A stretch of DNA of 41,017 nt from an uncultured Clostridia bacterium (GCA_947364045.1 CANARN010000014.1:1-41017); one strand, 5' to 3'; shown: positions 1-8,194, numbered from the stretch's first letter. Numbers and translations: made by a program. Notes: generated by a model from the sequence alone, not told the origin.

Positions 1-2
1 AG

Positions 3-632
3 CAAGCCAAAGCTCTCTATAAAGATTGGTTTTTTGATTTTTCTCCCTTTTCAACTGAAGGTAATCTTCCTGATGGCTGGCATCTTGGGACAGTCGGCGA
101 TATTATTCAGCTTCACGACTCTAAACGAGTACCTCTTTCTGGTTCAGAAAGAGATAAAATGGAGAAAATATACCCTTACTACGGTGCTACATCTCTGATG
201 GACTATGTTGACAATTACCTTTTTGACGGCATTTACCTTTTGCTCGGAGAAGATGGCACAGTTGTTGATAGCTTAGGTTTCCCAATTCTTCAATATGTCT
301 ATGGACAATTTTGGGTTAATAATCACGCTCACATCATAACAGGAAAAGAGGGCTTTTCGGTTGAGGAATTGTATCTGTTCTTCAGCCTAACAAATATTAA
401 ATCAATCGTTACCGGAGCGGTTCAACAAAAGGTTAGCCAACAAAACCTAAAGAAAGTACCGGCAATCATACCAAGCAAGAAAGCTTTGAGTGCATTTGAT
501 GATTTGATTCAACCAGTATTTGCTCAAATCCGCAACTTAAGAGATGAAAATGCCCACTTAGCAGACTTGAGAGATATCCTTTTACCACGTTTGATGTCCG
601 GCGAGCTTGATGTCTCCAACATCGAACTCTAA
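3..632 (+). CDS. hsdS: HsdS C-terminal cassette, cut by the window edge
   Basis: Part of a type I restriction-modification specificity subunit, which carries DNA target recognition for the HsdM/HsdR complex. The frame is open to the window edge and begins inside the central conserved HsdS region (QAKALYKDWFFDFSPF), followed by one target-recognition domain. It ends in the usual C-terminal conserved segment (LLPRLMSGELDV). The first ATG, at 159, lies inside the domain and is not a credible start. It converges on the HsdS half at 629-1177, with stop codons overlapping by 4 bp. This arrangement fits a silent cassette that becomes expressed when inversion joins it to an N-terminal half. The recombination site itself should lie just left of base 1. 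Confidence 0.85.
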   Translation, partial: QAKALYKDWFFDFSPFSTEGNLPDGWHLGTVGDIIQLHDSKRVPLSGSERDKMEKIYPYYGATSLMDYVDNYLFDGIYLLLGEDGTVVDSLGFPILQYVYGQFWVNNHAHIITGKEGFSVEELYLFFSLTNIKSIVTGAVQQKVSQQNLKKVPAIIPSKKALSAFDDLIQPVFAQIRNLRDENAHLADLRDILLPRLMSGELDVSNIEL

Positions 633-1177
633 GCCGCTAAATTATTGTTTACCTCCGTATTTTTTCTTATTTTTTCATCCAAACTTGAGAGGATATCTAC
701 AATACCATCCTGCTGCGGGCGCGGTGGAATTGGCACCGGCATTCCTCCGAGGGCTTGAGCGTTGATGTTTCCTCGTGTGCTTCCTGTATTAAAGGAGTGA
801 ATCCATCCCTTATATGCGTTAGACATACAATAATACTTTACATATTTAGGATTCACTTTGTTTGGATCAATGCTGAACTTGATAAGGAATCCGGCGTACA
901 CAAATTCTCCGTCTGTTCCATCATAAAAGTAGTTCCGACCGGTGCTTGCTCCGGTTCGAGCAAACACTATGTCGTTTGGCTTCAATAGATATTGAGATGC
1001 TTTCTCATCATCAACCGATTTCAAATCAGCCATATTGAGCGTTCCGTCATCCCGAATGTCCGTGATGCGAAGATATGTATATAAATCTTCAGAGCGTTCA
1101 ACTGCTGATGCTCCGATTCCGTATGAACCACGTCCGTCCACAGATAGTGAAGCTAAAGTCGCATTCTGAATTTCCAT
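629..1177 (-). CDS. hsdS: HsdS N-terminal half (single target-recognition domain)
   Basis: A 182-residue HsdS fragment with one recognition domain and the start of the central conserved helix. It ends abruptly at NNNLAA followed by TAG. A full HsdS is about 400 residues with two recognition domains, so this is half a subunit. It follows the recombinase gene by 12 bp and has a plausible ribosome site (AGGACGG), so it is probably co-transcribed with it. The last codons match the end of the other half gene (NENLAA) and mark the crossover point. It may act as a half-size HsdS or simply be a donor module. Confidence 0.82.
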   Translation of the reverse strand: MEIQNATLASLSVDGRGSYGIGASAVERSEDLYTYLRITDIRDDGTLNMADLKSVDDEKASQYLLKPNDIVFARTGASTGRNYFYDGTDGEFVYAGFLIKFSIDPNKVNPKYVKYYCMSNAYKGWIHSFNTGSTRGNINAQALGGMPVPIPPRPQQDGIVDILSSLDEKIRKNTEVNNNLAA

Positions 1178-1189
1178 TATGTCACCGTC

Positions 1190-2176
1190 CTAACCTATAT
1201 ATTTCCTATGAGCCGTTTTCACATTGCTCTGTTTAACCATTGCGTACTGCAAGGTCGTATCTATCCGTTGATGCCCAAGGAGCCGCTGAAGCTGCTCAAT
1301 AGGCATTCCTTTATCAATAGCCATCGTCGCCAGCGTCCGCCGAAATTTATGCGGATGCACTTTCGGGATGTTCAGTCGCCTGCCCATCTCACGGAGCCGA
1401 TGTTCGATACCGCCAATCTGTATCCGTTCATGCGGAGCCCTCAATGTTACGAACAGGGCGGGATTCTCATCCATCCGGCTGTCGAGATATTCCTGCAGAT
1501 GCAGCTTGGCTCTTGCGTCAAAGTACACAATCCGCTCCTTGTCACCCTTGCCGAACACCACGCATTCCCGTTCCGCAAAGTTGATATCTTCGCGGTTCAA
1601 AAGAACCATCTCGCCGACACGCATTCCCGTTGAAGCCAGCATATCGATCATTGCCAAGTCCCGCAGTTCCTCACAGTTATCACGCATCTTCTCCAAGTCC
1701 TCATCCGAGTAGGTCCCTTTGATGCTGCTTGCCGTTTTCACCTTATGAATACGGCGGACGGGGCTTTTTACGATGTAGTCCTCATCCTCCAGCCATGAAA
1801 AGAAGCTGGACAGGATACGGCGGATGTTGTCAATCGTTACCCGACTCGACTGGTTCTTGTTCTGATACTCGGTGAGGTATGTCCGCAAATCCTCTGTAAG
1901 AATATGTCGGACATTCTTGCCGAGAGATGAGACCATCGCGTCAATCGTGGTCTGATAATACTTTAGCGTCTTTTCCGAGCATCCCTCGATCCGCTTGGCG
2001 GCTATGAACATTGCTACAAGGTCATTGCTATCGTCCTCCTCCGGCTTAACCTCTGCGCCGGTCACTTCGTAGTGAAAGAGCGTTTGCTCCATCACCTGTC
2101 TCAACTGTTTCAGTTGTGCATTGTCGAGGTAGGGCAACATCTGCTGCATAACCTCCGTCATCAGTTCCTGTTTCAT
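1190..2176 (-). CDS. Tyrosine recombinase, likely HsdS invertase
   Basis: A 328-residue XerC/D-like phage integrase. The N-terminal SAM-like domain covers roughly residues 55-140 and the catalytic domain follows. The catalytic residues are recognisable: Arg in STGMRVGEM, the HxxR box in HPHKFRRT, His in LLGHQRID, and the terminal Tyr in TTLQYAMV. The start at 2176 is chosen for AGGAG seven bases upstream; an upstream ATG at 2218 in the same frame lacks this. It sits between inverted hsdS pieces, the usual place for the enzyme that shuffles recognition domains. Substrate choice is inferred from this context. Confidence 0.88.
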   Translation of the reverse strand: MKQELMTEVMQQMLPYLDNAQLKQLRQVMEQTLFHYEVTGAEVKPEEDDSNDLVAMFIAAKRIEGCSEKTLKYYQTTIDAMVSSLGKNVRHILTEDLRTYLTEYQNKNQSSRVTIDNIRRILSSFFSWLEDEDYIVKSPVRRIHKVKTASSIKGTYSDEDLEKMRDNCEELRDLAMIDMLASTGMRVGEMVLLNREDINFAERECVVFGKGDKERIVYFDARAKLHLQEYLDSRMDENPALFVTLRAPHERIQIGGIEHRLREMGRRLNIPKVHPHKFRRTLATMAIDKGMPIEQLQRLLGHQRIDTTLQYAMVKQSNVKTAHRKYIG

Positions 2177-2261
2177 GTCGTTTCTCCTTCTATTGGTATT
2201 TCCAGAGAACGACATCAACGGCAGTTCCGTTGGCTTTACTCTCGCCGTTGGTGAGAGTTAA

Positions 2262-2924
2262 TCGCATTTAAACGAGAATTTACTTCAGCAGGCGCAGAGC
2301 ATTTTCGCCCAAGAGTTTCTCTTGCTCAATGGCATTCCTGATGGATGGCAGGAAAGCTCTTTACTTGGTATTGCCGACTACCTTAACGGTCTCGCCATGC
2401 AAAAGTATCGCCCCAAAGATGATGAACAAGGTCTACCTGTTCTTAAAATCAAGGAACTGCGCCAAGGCTCCTGCGATTCCAACAGCGAATTATGCTCACC
2501 TTCCATCAAGCCAGAGTACATTGTCCATGACGGCGATGTAATATTCTCATGGTCGGGCAGCCTCCTTGTTGATCTTTGGTGCGGAGGAACTTGTGGTTTG
2601 AATCAGCATCTATTCAAAGTCACATCCTCCACCTACGATAAATGGTTCTATTACGCATGGACAAACCATCATCTGCAAAAATTCGCTGCTATCGCTGCGG
2701 ACATGGCCACGACGATGGGACATATCAAACGCGAAGAACTGGCAAAAGCAAAAGTGCTTATTCCTTCGCAGTCCGACTATGACCGCATAGGTGGTCTGCT
2801 TGCTCCTCTGTACGACCTTGTTATAGGAAATCGTATAGAGAACCGTAAACTTGCATCCCTGCGCGATGAGCTGCTTCCTCAGCTTATGTCAGGACAGCTT
2901 GATGTTTCGGAGGTGTCACTATGA
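2262..2924 (+). CDS. hsdS: Silent HsdS C-terminal cassette without its own start
   Basis: The frame opens just after an in-frame TAA (2259-2261) and begins with the central conserved helix (NENLLQQAQSIFAQEF), then one recognition domain, then the C-terminal conserved segment (LLPQLMSGQLDV). There is no credible start codon; the TTG at 2322 lies inside the domain. Inverting 2269-3146 would place it in frame after the HsdS half at 3124-3699 and give about 402 residues, the normal HsdS length. Its stop overlaps the ATG of the small ORF at 2921, so the two form a unit that moves together. Confidence 0.85.
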   Translation, partial: SHLNENLLQQAQSIFAQEFLLLNGIPDGWQESSLLGIADYLNGLAMQKYRPKDDEQGLPVLKIKELRQGSCDSNSELCSPSIKPEYIVHDGDVIFSWSGSLLVDLWCGGTCGLNQHLFKVTSSTYDKWFYYAWTNHHLQKFAAIAADMATTMGHIKREELAKAKVLIPSQSDYDRIGGLLAPLYDLVIGNRIENRKLASLRDELLPQLMSGQLDVSEVSL

Positions 2925-3146
2925 CAGAAAAGGAATTGAAAATCCCATTTAATGCTCCGTTACATGAGCAAGACACCGATTCTCAGACTTTTGGATGCCG
3001 CCAAAACAATCCAGATATCTGCGGTAACAATGGTCTATCTGATATCTGTGCCTTTGCAAGCAAGGATGGGATTTGCCGAAAACCATCCCGCGCATGGAAG
3101 AAACAGTATCATAAGCTCAAAGGTTAAGCCGCTAAATTCTCGTTTA
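2269..3146. repeat. Invertible segment bounded by 14-bp inverted repeats
   Basis: TAAACGAGAATTTA occurs at 2269-2282 on the plus strand and at 3133-3146 on the minus strand. It lies at the same codons (NENL) of the HsdS central helix in both hsdS pieces. Recombination between the copies would flip the cassette and the small ORF and restore a full-length hsdS. A related but diverged sequence (AACAATAATTTA, minus strand, about 637-648) ends the other half gene. Confidence 0.75.
2921..3127 (+). CDS. Small four-cysteine protein coupled to the hsdS cassette
   Basis: A 68-residue ORF whose ATG overlaps the stop of the hsdS cassette (ATGA), indicating translational coupling. It has four cysteines at 26, 34, 43 and 52, spaced 7, 8 and 8 residues apart, and a basic Trp-containing tail (RAWKKQYHKLKG). 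The even Cys spacing suggests a small metal-binding or Fe-S fold, but I cannot assign a family with certainty. Because it travels with the cassette, it would be expressed from the hsd promoter only after inversion. Confidence 0.6.
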   Translation: MTEKELKIPFNAPLHEQDTDSQTFGCRQNNPDICGNNGLSDICAFASKDGICRKPSRAWKKQYHKLKG

Positions 3147-3699
3147 TCTCATTATTAAGTTCGATTTTGTCATCAATAGGCTTTATATATGAAACTATCT
3201 CCCTTTGCACATCTAACGAAGGAATGACTACACTCATTCTTTTAATATCGGCAATAGTAACGTGACCTAAGCCTGTTGTTTGTTTGTTGGTTGCAATTTG
3301 AGTAAAATGTGGTTTCAGATTTTTCATCAAAAAATAGAAATAATCTCTATCGACAATCTTTTCGTCGGGTGTCACCTTAAATATGTGCTGATTAAGCCAC
3401 CCTTCGTCAAGATTAAATCTAAAAATATCTATCGATGTCTGTGGGTTCCCTGACCACGAAAACAGTAAATCGCCTTTACACAAGTGGACATCTTCAGAAA
3501 ATGTATGTTGTGTGTATGCAGTTGTTCCTCCGATTCCATTATTCAACTCTGCTATTTTAATTACAGGCACACCGGTTTCACAAAAATTGATTTTCTTAAA
3601 AGCCAATCCGTTTTTCCAAGTTGCAAGTTCAAAAAGTGAATATCTTTTTCCATCCACAGAAGACTTAATATTGTATAAGCTATTGTCATCAAAGTTCAT
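3124..3699 (-). CDS. hsdS: HsdS N-terminal half currently expressed with hsdM
   Basis: A 191-residue HsdS piece with one recognition domain, ending NENLAA then TAA exactly at the inversion site. The start at 3699 overlaps the end of hsdM by 11 bp and has GGGGA upstream, so it is translated with hsdM. The frame extends to 3756, but those extra codons lie within hsdM. In the orientation shown the hsdM operon makes only a half-size specificity subunit. Half HsdS proteins of some type I systems can dimerise and remain functional, but activity here is unknown. Confidence 0.85.
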   Translation of the reverse strand: MNFDDNSLYNIKSSVDGKRYSLFELATWKNGLAFKKINFCETGVPVIKIAELNNGIGGTTAYTQHTFSEDVHLCKGDLLFSWSGNPQTSIDIFRFNLDEGWLNQHIFKVTPDEKIVDRDYFYFLMKNLKPHFTQIATNKQTTGLGHVTIADIKRMSVVIPSLDVQREIVSYIKPIDDKIELNNEINENLAA

Positions 3700-5194
3700 A
3701 TCCAATCGTCCCCAGTTTCTTGCGGATTTCGTCCTCCAGTTCGTGGGACTTTGCAAACATCTCCGAAAGCTCAGAAGTAAGGCGAGTCATCTTTTCTTCA
3801 AACGGTTCGCCGTCGTCCTCGACTTCTTCAATACCAACATATCTGCCCGGTGTCAGAATGAAGTCCTGCTTTTCGATTTCTTGAAGGTCGGCAACAGCAC
3901 AGAAGCCTTTTACATCTTCAAGCGTTCCGTCTTGGAAAGCGGTAAATGTATCTGCCAACTTCTGAATATCGTCATCGGTAAAATCTCTGTGCTTGCGGTC
4001 AACCATATAACCCATTTTACGAGCGTCGATAAACAGAGTTTTACCCTTTTGCTTCTTGTTCTTTGAAATGAACCAAAGTGTTACAGGAATCGTGACACTG
4101 TAAAATAACTGAGTCGGCAGGGCAACAATACCTTCCACAAGGTCGGCTTGAATGATGTTCTTTCTAATATCGCCCTCGCCGCTTGACTGAGAGGACAAAG
4201 CACCGTTTGCAAGCACAAGACCGATTTTTCCGTTAGGGGCAAGGTGGTGTATCATATGCTGAATCCATGCGTAGTTGGCATTACCGGCAGGCGGTGTTCC
4301 GTATTTCCATCGAACATCGTCTTTGAGTTTATCCTGTCCCCAGTTGGAAAGATTGAACGGCGGATTTGCCATAATAAAATCCGCTTTCAATGTGGGGTGC
4401 AAATCGTTGAAAAATGTATCCGCCTGATACGGTCCGAAATCTGCGTCAATGCCACGAATAGCCATATTCATCTTTGCCATCTTCCAAGTATCGGCGTTGG
4501 ATTCTTGACCGTAAACGGCAATTTCTCCGCGCTTTCCACTGTGTGCCTGAATGAACTTTGCACTCTGCACGAACATACCGCCCGAACCGCAACAAGGGTC
4601 ATATACACGGCAGTTTTTGAACGGCTTTAAGATAGCAACAATGGTTTTAACAATGCTTGCAGGCGTGTAGAACTCACCGCCCTTAACACCTTCGTAAGCG
4701 GCGAACTGCTGAATACAATACTCATAAGTTCTGCCAAGCAGGTCTTTGCTTTCCTCAGTGTCGCCCATATCCATATTGGTGAAAAGGTCAACAACATCTC
4801 CCAAAACGCGCTTGTCCAAATCGGGACTTGCATAGTTTTTCGGTAATACATTTTTAAGAGTAGTATTTTCCTTTTCGATGGCTCTCATAGCGTCATCGAT
4901 AACCGTACCAATTTCGGGAGTATGAGCAGATGAAGCAATTTTGCTCCAACGAGCATCCTCCGGCACGAAGAAGATATTATCTTCTACATAGGCATCTCTG
5001 TCATCTTCAAAGCCGTCGCCTTCTGCAACAAGCTCTTGATAACGCTTTTCAAACGCACTTGATATGTAACGTAGGAAAATAAGACCTACGATAACTTTTC
5101 TGTATTCCGCTGCGGGGATATGCCCCCAAAGGACACACGCTGCATCCCATATTTGTTTTTCAAAGCCGATATTGGCGTTATTTCCGATTGCCAT
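3689..5194 (-). CDS. hsdM: Type I restriction-modification DNA methyltransferase HsdM
   Basis: A 501-residue adenine-N6 methyltransferase subunit that uses S-adenosylmethionine. After the helical N-terminal HsdM domain come the AdoMet motif DPCCGSGGM and the catalytic motif IV NPPFN (in FIMANPPFNLSNW). The GEFYTP motif before the AdoMet site is also typical. Length is normal for the family. The start at 5194 has GGGAG seven bases upstream. It lies downstream of the Fic gene (29-bp gap) and overlaps the hsdS half, so regulator, Fic, hsdM and hsdS appear to form one operon. No hsdR is in the window. Confidence 0.96.
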   Translation of the reverse strand: MAIGNNANIGFEKQIWDAACVLWGHIPAAEYRKVIVGLIFLRYISSAFEKRYQELVAEGDGFEDDRDAYVEDNIFFVPEDARWSKIASSAHTPEIGTVIDDAMRAIEKENTTLKNVLPKNYASPDLDKRVLGDVVDLFTNMDMGDTEESKDLLGRTYEYCIQQFAAYEGVKGGEFYTPASIVKTIVAILKPFKNCRVYDPCCGSGGMFVQSAKFIQAHSGKRGEIAVYGQESNADTWKMAKMNMAIRGIDADFGPYQADTFFNDLHPTLKADFIMANPPFNLSNWGQDKLKDDVRWKYGTPPAGNANYAWIQHMIHHLAPNGKIGLVLANGALSSQSSGEGDIRKNIIQADLVEGIVALPTQLFYSVTIPVTLWFISKNKKQKGKTLFIDARKMGYMVDRKHRDFTDDDIQKLADTFTAFQDGTLEDVKGFCAVADLQEIEKQDFILTPGRYVGIEEVEDDGEPFEEKMTRLTSELSEMFAKSHELEDEIRKKLGTIGYEL

Positions 5195-5223
5195 ATGTTT
5201 CTCCCTTTCTTTGCAATAACGAT

Positions 5224-5829
5224 TTACAATTCTTCAGTCTTAAATGTCGTATATCCCTCGTAATAGTAGCTGTGGTCGATGCCTTTCATATAGACTTCAC
5301 GGCTGTTGATATCATCAGTTAAGGCATTTTTAAGGATGTGCTTGATTTCGATATCCTTAATCGGACTGCGTTCCATTGCGAGTAGGTAATCCTCTTTATC
5401 AACCTGACTCCAATCGACTACTTTTCCAATCTCTTTCTTTAAAATGCAGTCGAGCCATATGCGTGTACTTCTGCCGTTACCTTCACGGAAAGGATGGGCG
5501 ATGTTCATTTCCACATACTTTTCGATGATTTCATCAAAAGTGGACTGCGGCATTTTATCAATGTTTGCAAGTGCCGCTTCCAAATACATCAGAGGAGCAA
5601 AGCGAAAGTTGCCTTTTGAAATATTTACAGTGCGAAGCTCTCCGGCAAAGAAATAAATATCGTCAAACAGATATTTATGAATCGCTTTCAGTGATTCGAA
5701 TTTACCCGCCTCTAATTTATCGAGAACACCATTTTCAAAAAGCTCAATTGCTTTCTTTTTGCTGATTCTTTCTTCTGCTTCGGCAAGCTCCGGAGCAGAA
5801 GTAATTCCTAATTTATTTTCCAACACCAT
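5224..5829 (-). CDS. Fic/Doc family protein (probable AMP-transferase)
   Basis: A 201-residue protein with the complete Fic signature [12 protein letters not shown], which carries the catalytic His and the phosphate-binding loop. Most Fic proteins transfer AMP to a hydroxyl on a target protein; the target here is unknown. The start at 5829 has a GGGGG-type ribosome site and lies 1 bp after the stop of the XRE gene, so the two are co-translated. No inhibitory helix motif is obvious within the protein. The operon position between a regulator and hsdM suggests a link to the restriction system, for example as an addiction or defence accessory; that role is inferred. Confidence 0.9.
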   Translation of the reverse strand: MVLENKLGITSAPELAEAEERISKKKAIELFENGVLDKLEAGKFESLKAIHKYLFDDIYFFAGELRTVNISKGNFRFAPLMYLEAALANIDKMPQSTFDEIIEKYVEMNIAHPFREGNGRSTRIWLDCILKKEIGKVVDWSQVDKEDYLLAMERSPIKDIEIKHILKNALTDDINSREVYMKGIDHSYYYEGYTTFKTEEL

Positions 5830-5830
5830 A

Positions 5831-6052
5831 TTATTTATCCCCCTTTGTTTCATCGGGGATAAACTCCATAATATCATCCACACCGCAATTGAGAGCGGCA
5901 CAGATTTTGCCGAGGGTTTCGACAGTAACATTCTCGCCCTTGCTCATTTTGGTAATGGTGTAATTGCTTATCTCGGCAACTTTTGCAAGGTCTTTTTTCT
6001 TCATATCGTGGTCAATTAAAAGTTTCCAAAGTTTTTTATAACTGACAGCCAT
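5831..6052 (-). CDS. Small XRE-family transcription regulator
   Basis: A 73-residue Cro/C1-type helix-turn-helix protein. The DNA-binding region runs from about residue 8 to 62 ([20 protein letters not shown]... followed by [13 protein letters not shown]). The start at 6052 is preceded by GAGGTG at good spacing. It is the first gene of the Fic-hsdM-hsdS operon and probably controls that promoter, as controller proteins of restriction systems do. Its target was not identified. Confidence 0.85.
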   Translation of the reverse strand: MAVSYKKLWKLLIDHDMKKKDLAKVAEISNYTITKMSKGENVTVETLGKICAALNCGVDDIMEFIPDETKGDK

Positions 6053-6090
6053 AAAATGCACCTCAACAAGGGATATAATTTAACAAATAT

Positions 6091-6119
6091 AGTATATCAC
6101 ATCAGTCGCATTTTTGCAA
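6091..6119 (-). promoter_or_regulatory. Probable sigma-A promoter of the XRE-Fic-hsd operon
   Basis: On the minus strand, TTGCAA (6119-6114) and TATACT (6096-6091) are separated by 17 bp. They lie about 40 bp upstream of the XRE start codon. Confidence 0.6.
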
Positions 6120-6170
6120 TAAAAAATATAGCGTTAACAGTATTTAATTTCAAAAAGTCTGTAAATTTAA

Positions 6171-6199
6171 TTGAAAGTTCTTATAGTCTATGATATAAT
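6171..6199 (+). promoter_or_regulatory. Sigma-A promoter of the DUF5677-like gene
   Basis: TTGAAA (6171-6176) and a perfect TATAAT (6194-6199) are spaced by 17 bp, 29 bp upstream of the ATG at 6229. Confidence 0.75.
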
Positions 6200-6228
6200 A
6201 TTTGTATCAATTAAAAGAGGATTTTTCT

Positions 6229-6633
6229 ATGAACAATTCACTTCCGCCAATCAATCCAAATATGTTTAATCCAAATATAATAAACGAAGAAACTAATAAA
6301 ACCTTAAAGCAATTATTTAAAGGTAAAATAAACGGTAGCTTCTTAATAAAAATAAAAAGTGCCGTTATTATTAAACTTAGTACACAGCTTTTGGAATATT
6401 ATAATTTCCATTTTGATAGCGAAAGAATTGTTACAGGACGCGATGAAACTCCTGAATATGATATATGTCGAACGATTGTCGGATTACACCGTCATCACTC
6501 TATATTTCTCACAAAGGAAGAAATTCGTAACAACGAAAAAAGTGAATCATATCAAAAACAGTTAGTTGAAGAAACAATAGAAAAAATTAAACTTCGTCAA
6601 TACGGCAGTGCATTTTCCGCAAAAAGCAACTAA
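6229..6633 (+). CDS. N-terminal part of a split DUF5677-like gene
   Basis: A 134-residue ORF with a good promoter and an AGAGGA ribosome site; the ATG at 6229 is preferred over the upstream TTG-type start. It has no recognised domain and is rich in Lys, Ile and Asn. It ends at 6633, just after the run AAAAA (6621-6625). Reading one base back at that run continues without a stop into the next ORF (KKQLIIGDEFLYFPV), which itself lacks a good start. I think the two ORFs are one gene with a frameshift, natural, programmed or from sequencing. Confidence 0.55.
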   Translation: MNNSLPPINPNMFNPNIINEETNKTLKQLFKGKINGSFLIKIKSAVIIKLSTQLLEYYNFHFDSERIVTGRDETPEYDICRTIVGLHRHHSIFLTKEEIRNNEKSESYQKQLVEETIEKIKLRQYGSAFSAKSN

Positions 6634-6674
6634 TAATCGGTGATGAATTTCTGTATTTTCCTGTTCCTTATGAG

Positions 6675-7415
6675 TTGTTTGCCATGTGCATGAAATCTAT
6701 CGTATTGCTGAATAATAGTTCCGATCGGTTGGCTGTTAATTATGGCGACATAGTAAGCAACGCTTTATCTGCCTTAGCTTTGATGGAAAACAACTTTCTC
6801 AGCAATGCCTATCCTCTATGCCGAGGTATGATTGAGTTGTACATAAAAACGCTTATTCTGCAAAAGCATCCAGAGGCTATAGAGTCTTATGCTGAATTTA
6901 GTGACTTTGAGATAGAACAATCTTGTTGCAGCCAAAAATATCCTGAGGAATTTAATAAACTATATGAGCAACGGAGAAATCAATCGTCCAAAAGCAGGGT
7001 CGATTATTTGCACTATGGTTGGCTTGACAGCATATTAGCTTACAATTCAACATCTAACCACAGATACTCAATATACGGAATATTTGATTATTTAGAAAGC
7101 GAAGCCAACGGCAAACAAATTGATTCTTTAAAAGATATAAAACGTCTGTACAAAATGTGTCACGGCTATACGCACGGGAGTGCAATACATGTTAAATATC
7201 CATTACTGCAATATTTTGAAATATCTATGATGCTTTATTATGTTGTAAGAAATGTTTTTACTGAAATCTGCAATATAAGTAATATTGACATTCCCGATAA
7301 TGAACCTAATATTGCGGAAATTGTAGATCGAGATTTCGCTATTCTCAAAGAGCAATACCGTATTCGCTCAACAGAAAATTTTGATTTATATTATGGATTA
7401 AGTAATTCTAAATAA
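6675..7415 (+). CDS. DUF5677-like protein, C-terminal part of a split gene
   Basis: A helical protein resembling DUF5677 proteins, judged by the segment ALALMENNFLSNAYPLCRG followed by MIELYIKTLIL and a later HGYTHGSAIHVKYPL segment. DUF5677 has no established function. The frame is open upstream to about 6620, and the only starts are weak (TTG at 6675, no Shine-Dalgarno), so it is probably produced with the 6229-6633 ORF by a -1 shift, or it is broken. The low GC content and lack of neighbouring partners suggest horizontally acquired DNA. Confidence 0.5.
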   Translation: MFAMCMKSIVLLNNSSDRLAVNYGDIVSNALSALALMENNFLSNAYPLCRGMIELYIKTLILQKHPEAIESYAEFSDFEIEQSCCSQKYPEEFNKLYEQRRNQSSKSRVDYLHYGWLDSILAYNSTSNHRYSIYGIFDYLESEANGKQIDSLKDIKRLYKMCHGYTHGSAIHVKYPLLQYFEISMMLYYVVRNVFTEICNISNIDIPDNEPNIAEIVDRDFAILKEQYRIRSTENFDLYYGLSNSK

Positions 7416-7425
7416 TACTATTTTA

Positions 7426-7452
7426 CCACATGACTTTGTGTGTTGTGCGGCG
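7426..7452. repeat. Left copy of 27-bp direct repeat flanking the redox island
   Basis: The core CACATGACTTTGTGTGTTGT followed by a CGGCG box matches 17334-17360 at 26 of 27 positions (G at 7447, T at 17355). The copies are 9.9 kb apart in the same orientation and bracket the redox cargo and the mobile-element remnants. This would fit attachment-site or element-end remnants. Confidence 0.6.
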
Positions 7453-7598
7453 GAAATGACTTTTCCAATGCAACCGCAAACAGCCTTTCTCTTACGCAAT
7501 ATTACGATTGGCTGAGCAGAGCCGAACAAGCAAGAAATGCATACCTTGCTGGCAAAATATCAGCAGAAGAAGCACTTGAAATTATTACAGTGGAATGA
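7434..7598 (+). pseudogene. ORF remnant next to the left direct repeat
   Basis: An open stretch of 54 codons begins inside the direct repeat and ends at a TGA (7596-7598). Its second half is protein-like (YYDWLSRAEQARNAYLAGK, then ISAEEALEII). There is no convincing start codon. It is probably the tail of a gene carried by a mobile element. I do not recognise the family. Confidence 0.35.
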
Positions 7599-7602
7599 AA
7601 AA

Positions 7603-7649
7603 AACAGCGAACGAAACCAGCTTTAATTGATTTTGTTCGCTGTTATTTT
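7603..7649 (+). terminator. Rho-independent terminator
   Basis: A perfect 10-bp stem, AACAGCGAAC (7603-7612) with GTTCGCTGTT (7635-7644), is followed by ATTTTG. It lies downstream of the ORF remnant. Confidence 0.65.
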
Positions 7650-7688
7650 GATTTAGTAGATTTCAACATTTACTCATGCAGGAAAACT

Positions 7689-8194
7689 TTGATATATATT
7701 TTTACCCACGAGCCTTTCTTTTCCTTTGATGTAATCTTACCGAAAAGGAGCTTTCCGGCGTCCATCAGGCGAGCAAATATTACATTATCCTGCTTTGGTA
7801 TGCAGAATATGCAGTTTGTGGATTACTACCGCCAATATGCCGATGAGGATAGCGAAGAAAGCCGGGAAGAAGTTGCCGAGACTAAACATCCGAAACAGAA
7901 AAACTGTTTTTCACATTGGAACGAGCTGAAGCAGTAATGGAGGCGTTTGAAAATCTGAATTACCGTGAACGGGCAATAGTTTCCGCACATCTCGGCTTTT
8001 GCATGGAATGTTATTCCACCGTGTATTATGATAACGAGGATTTGAACGAGAATGGCAAGCCAAAAAGGAAGTCATTGCCTAAAGAAGCATTTATAGATAT
8101 AGCAATAGATCACAGCTTGGCTTCGCCGGATACCGCAGACAAAACTTATCGCAAAGCATTACAGAAAATGAAAGAAAAGCTAAAAGATATATAA
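7689..8194 (+). pseudogene. Broken sigma-factor-like gene of mobile-element origin
   Basis: Two frames read as one decayed protein. The first (7689-7937) ends near residues DEDSEESREEVAE. The second, open from about 7880 to 8194, reads LNYRERAIVSAHLGF and ends with a helix-turn-helix-like SPDTADKTYRKALQKMK, similar to region 4 of sigma-70-like proteins carried on Firmicute integrative elements. No start with a ribosome site is present for the second frame. The family assignment is from remembered similarity and is moderate only. Confidence 0.45.

Noticed and set aside
1208-1712. Two overlapping plus-strand ORFs of 114-141 codons
   Set aside because: They are antisense shadows of the recombinase gene, lack ribosome sites and show no protein family features.
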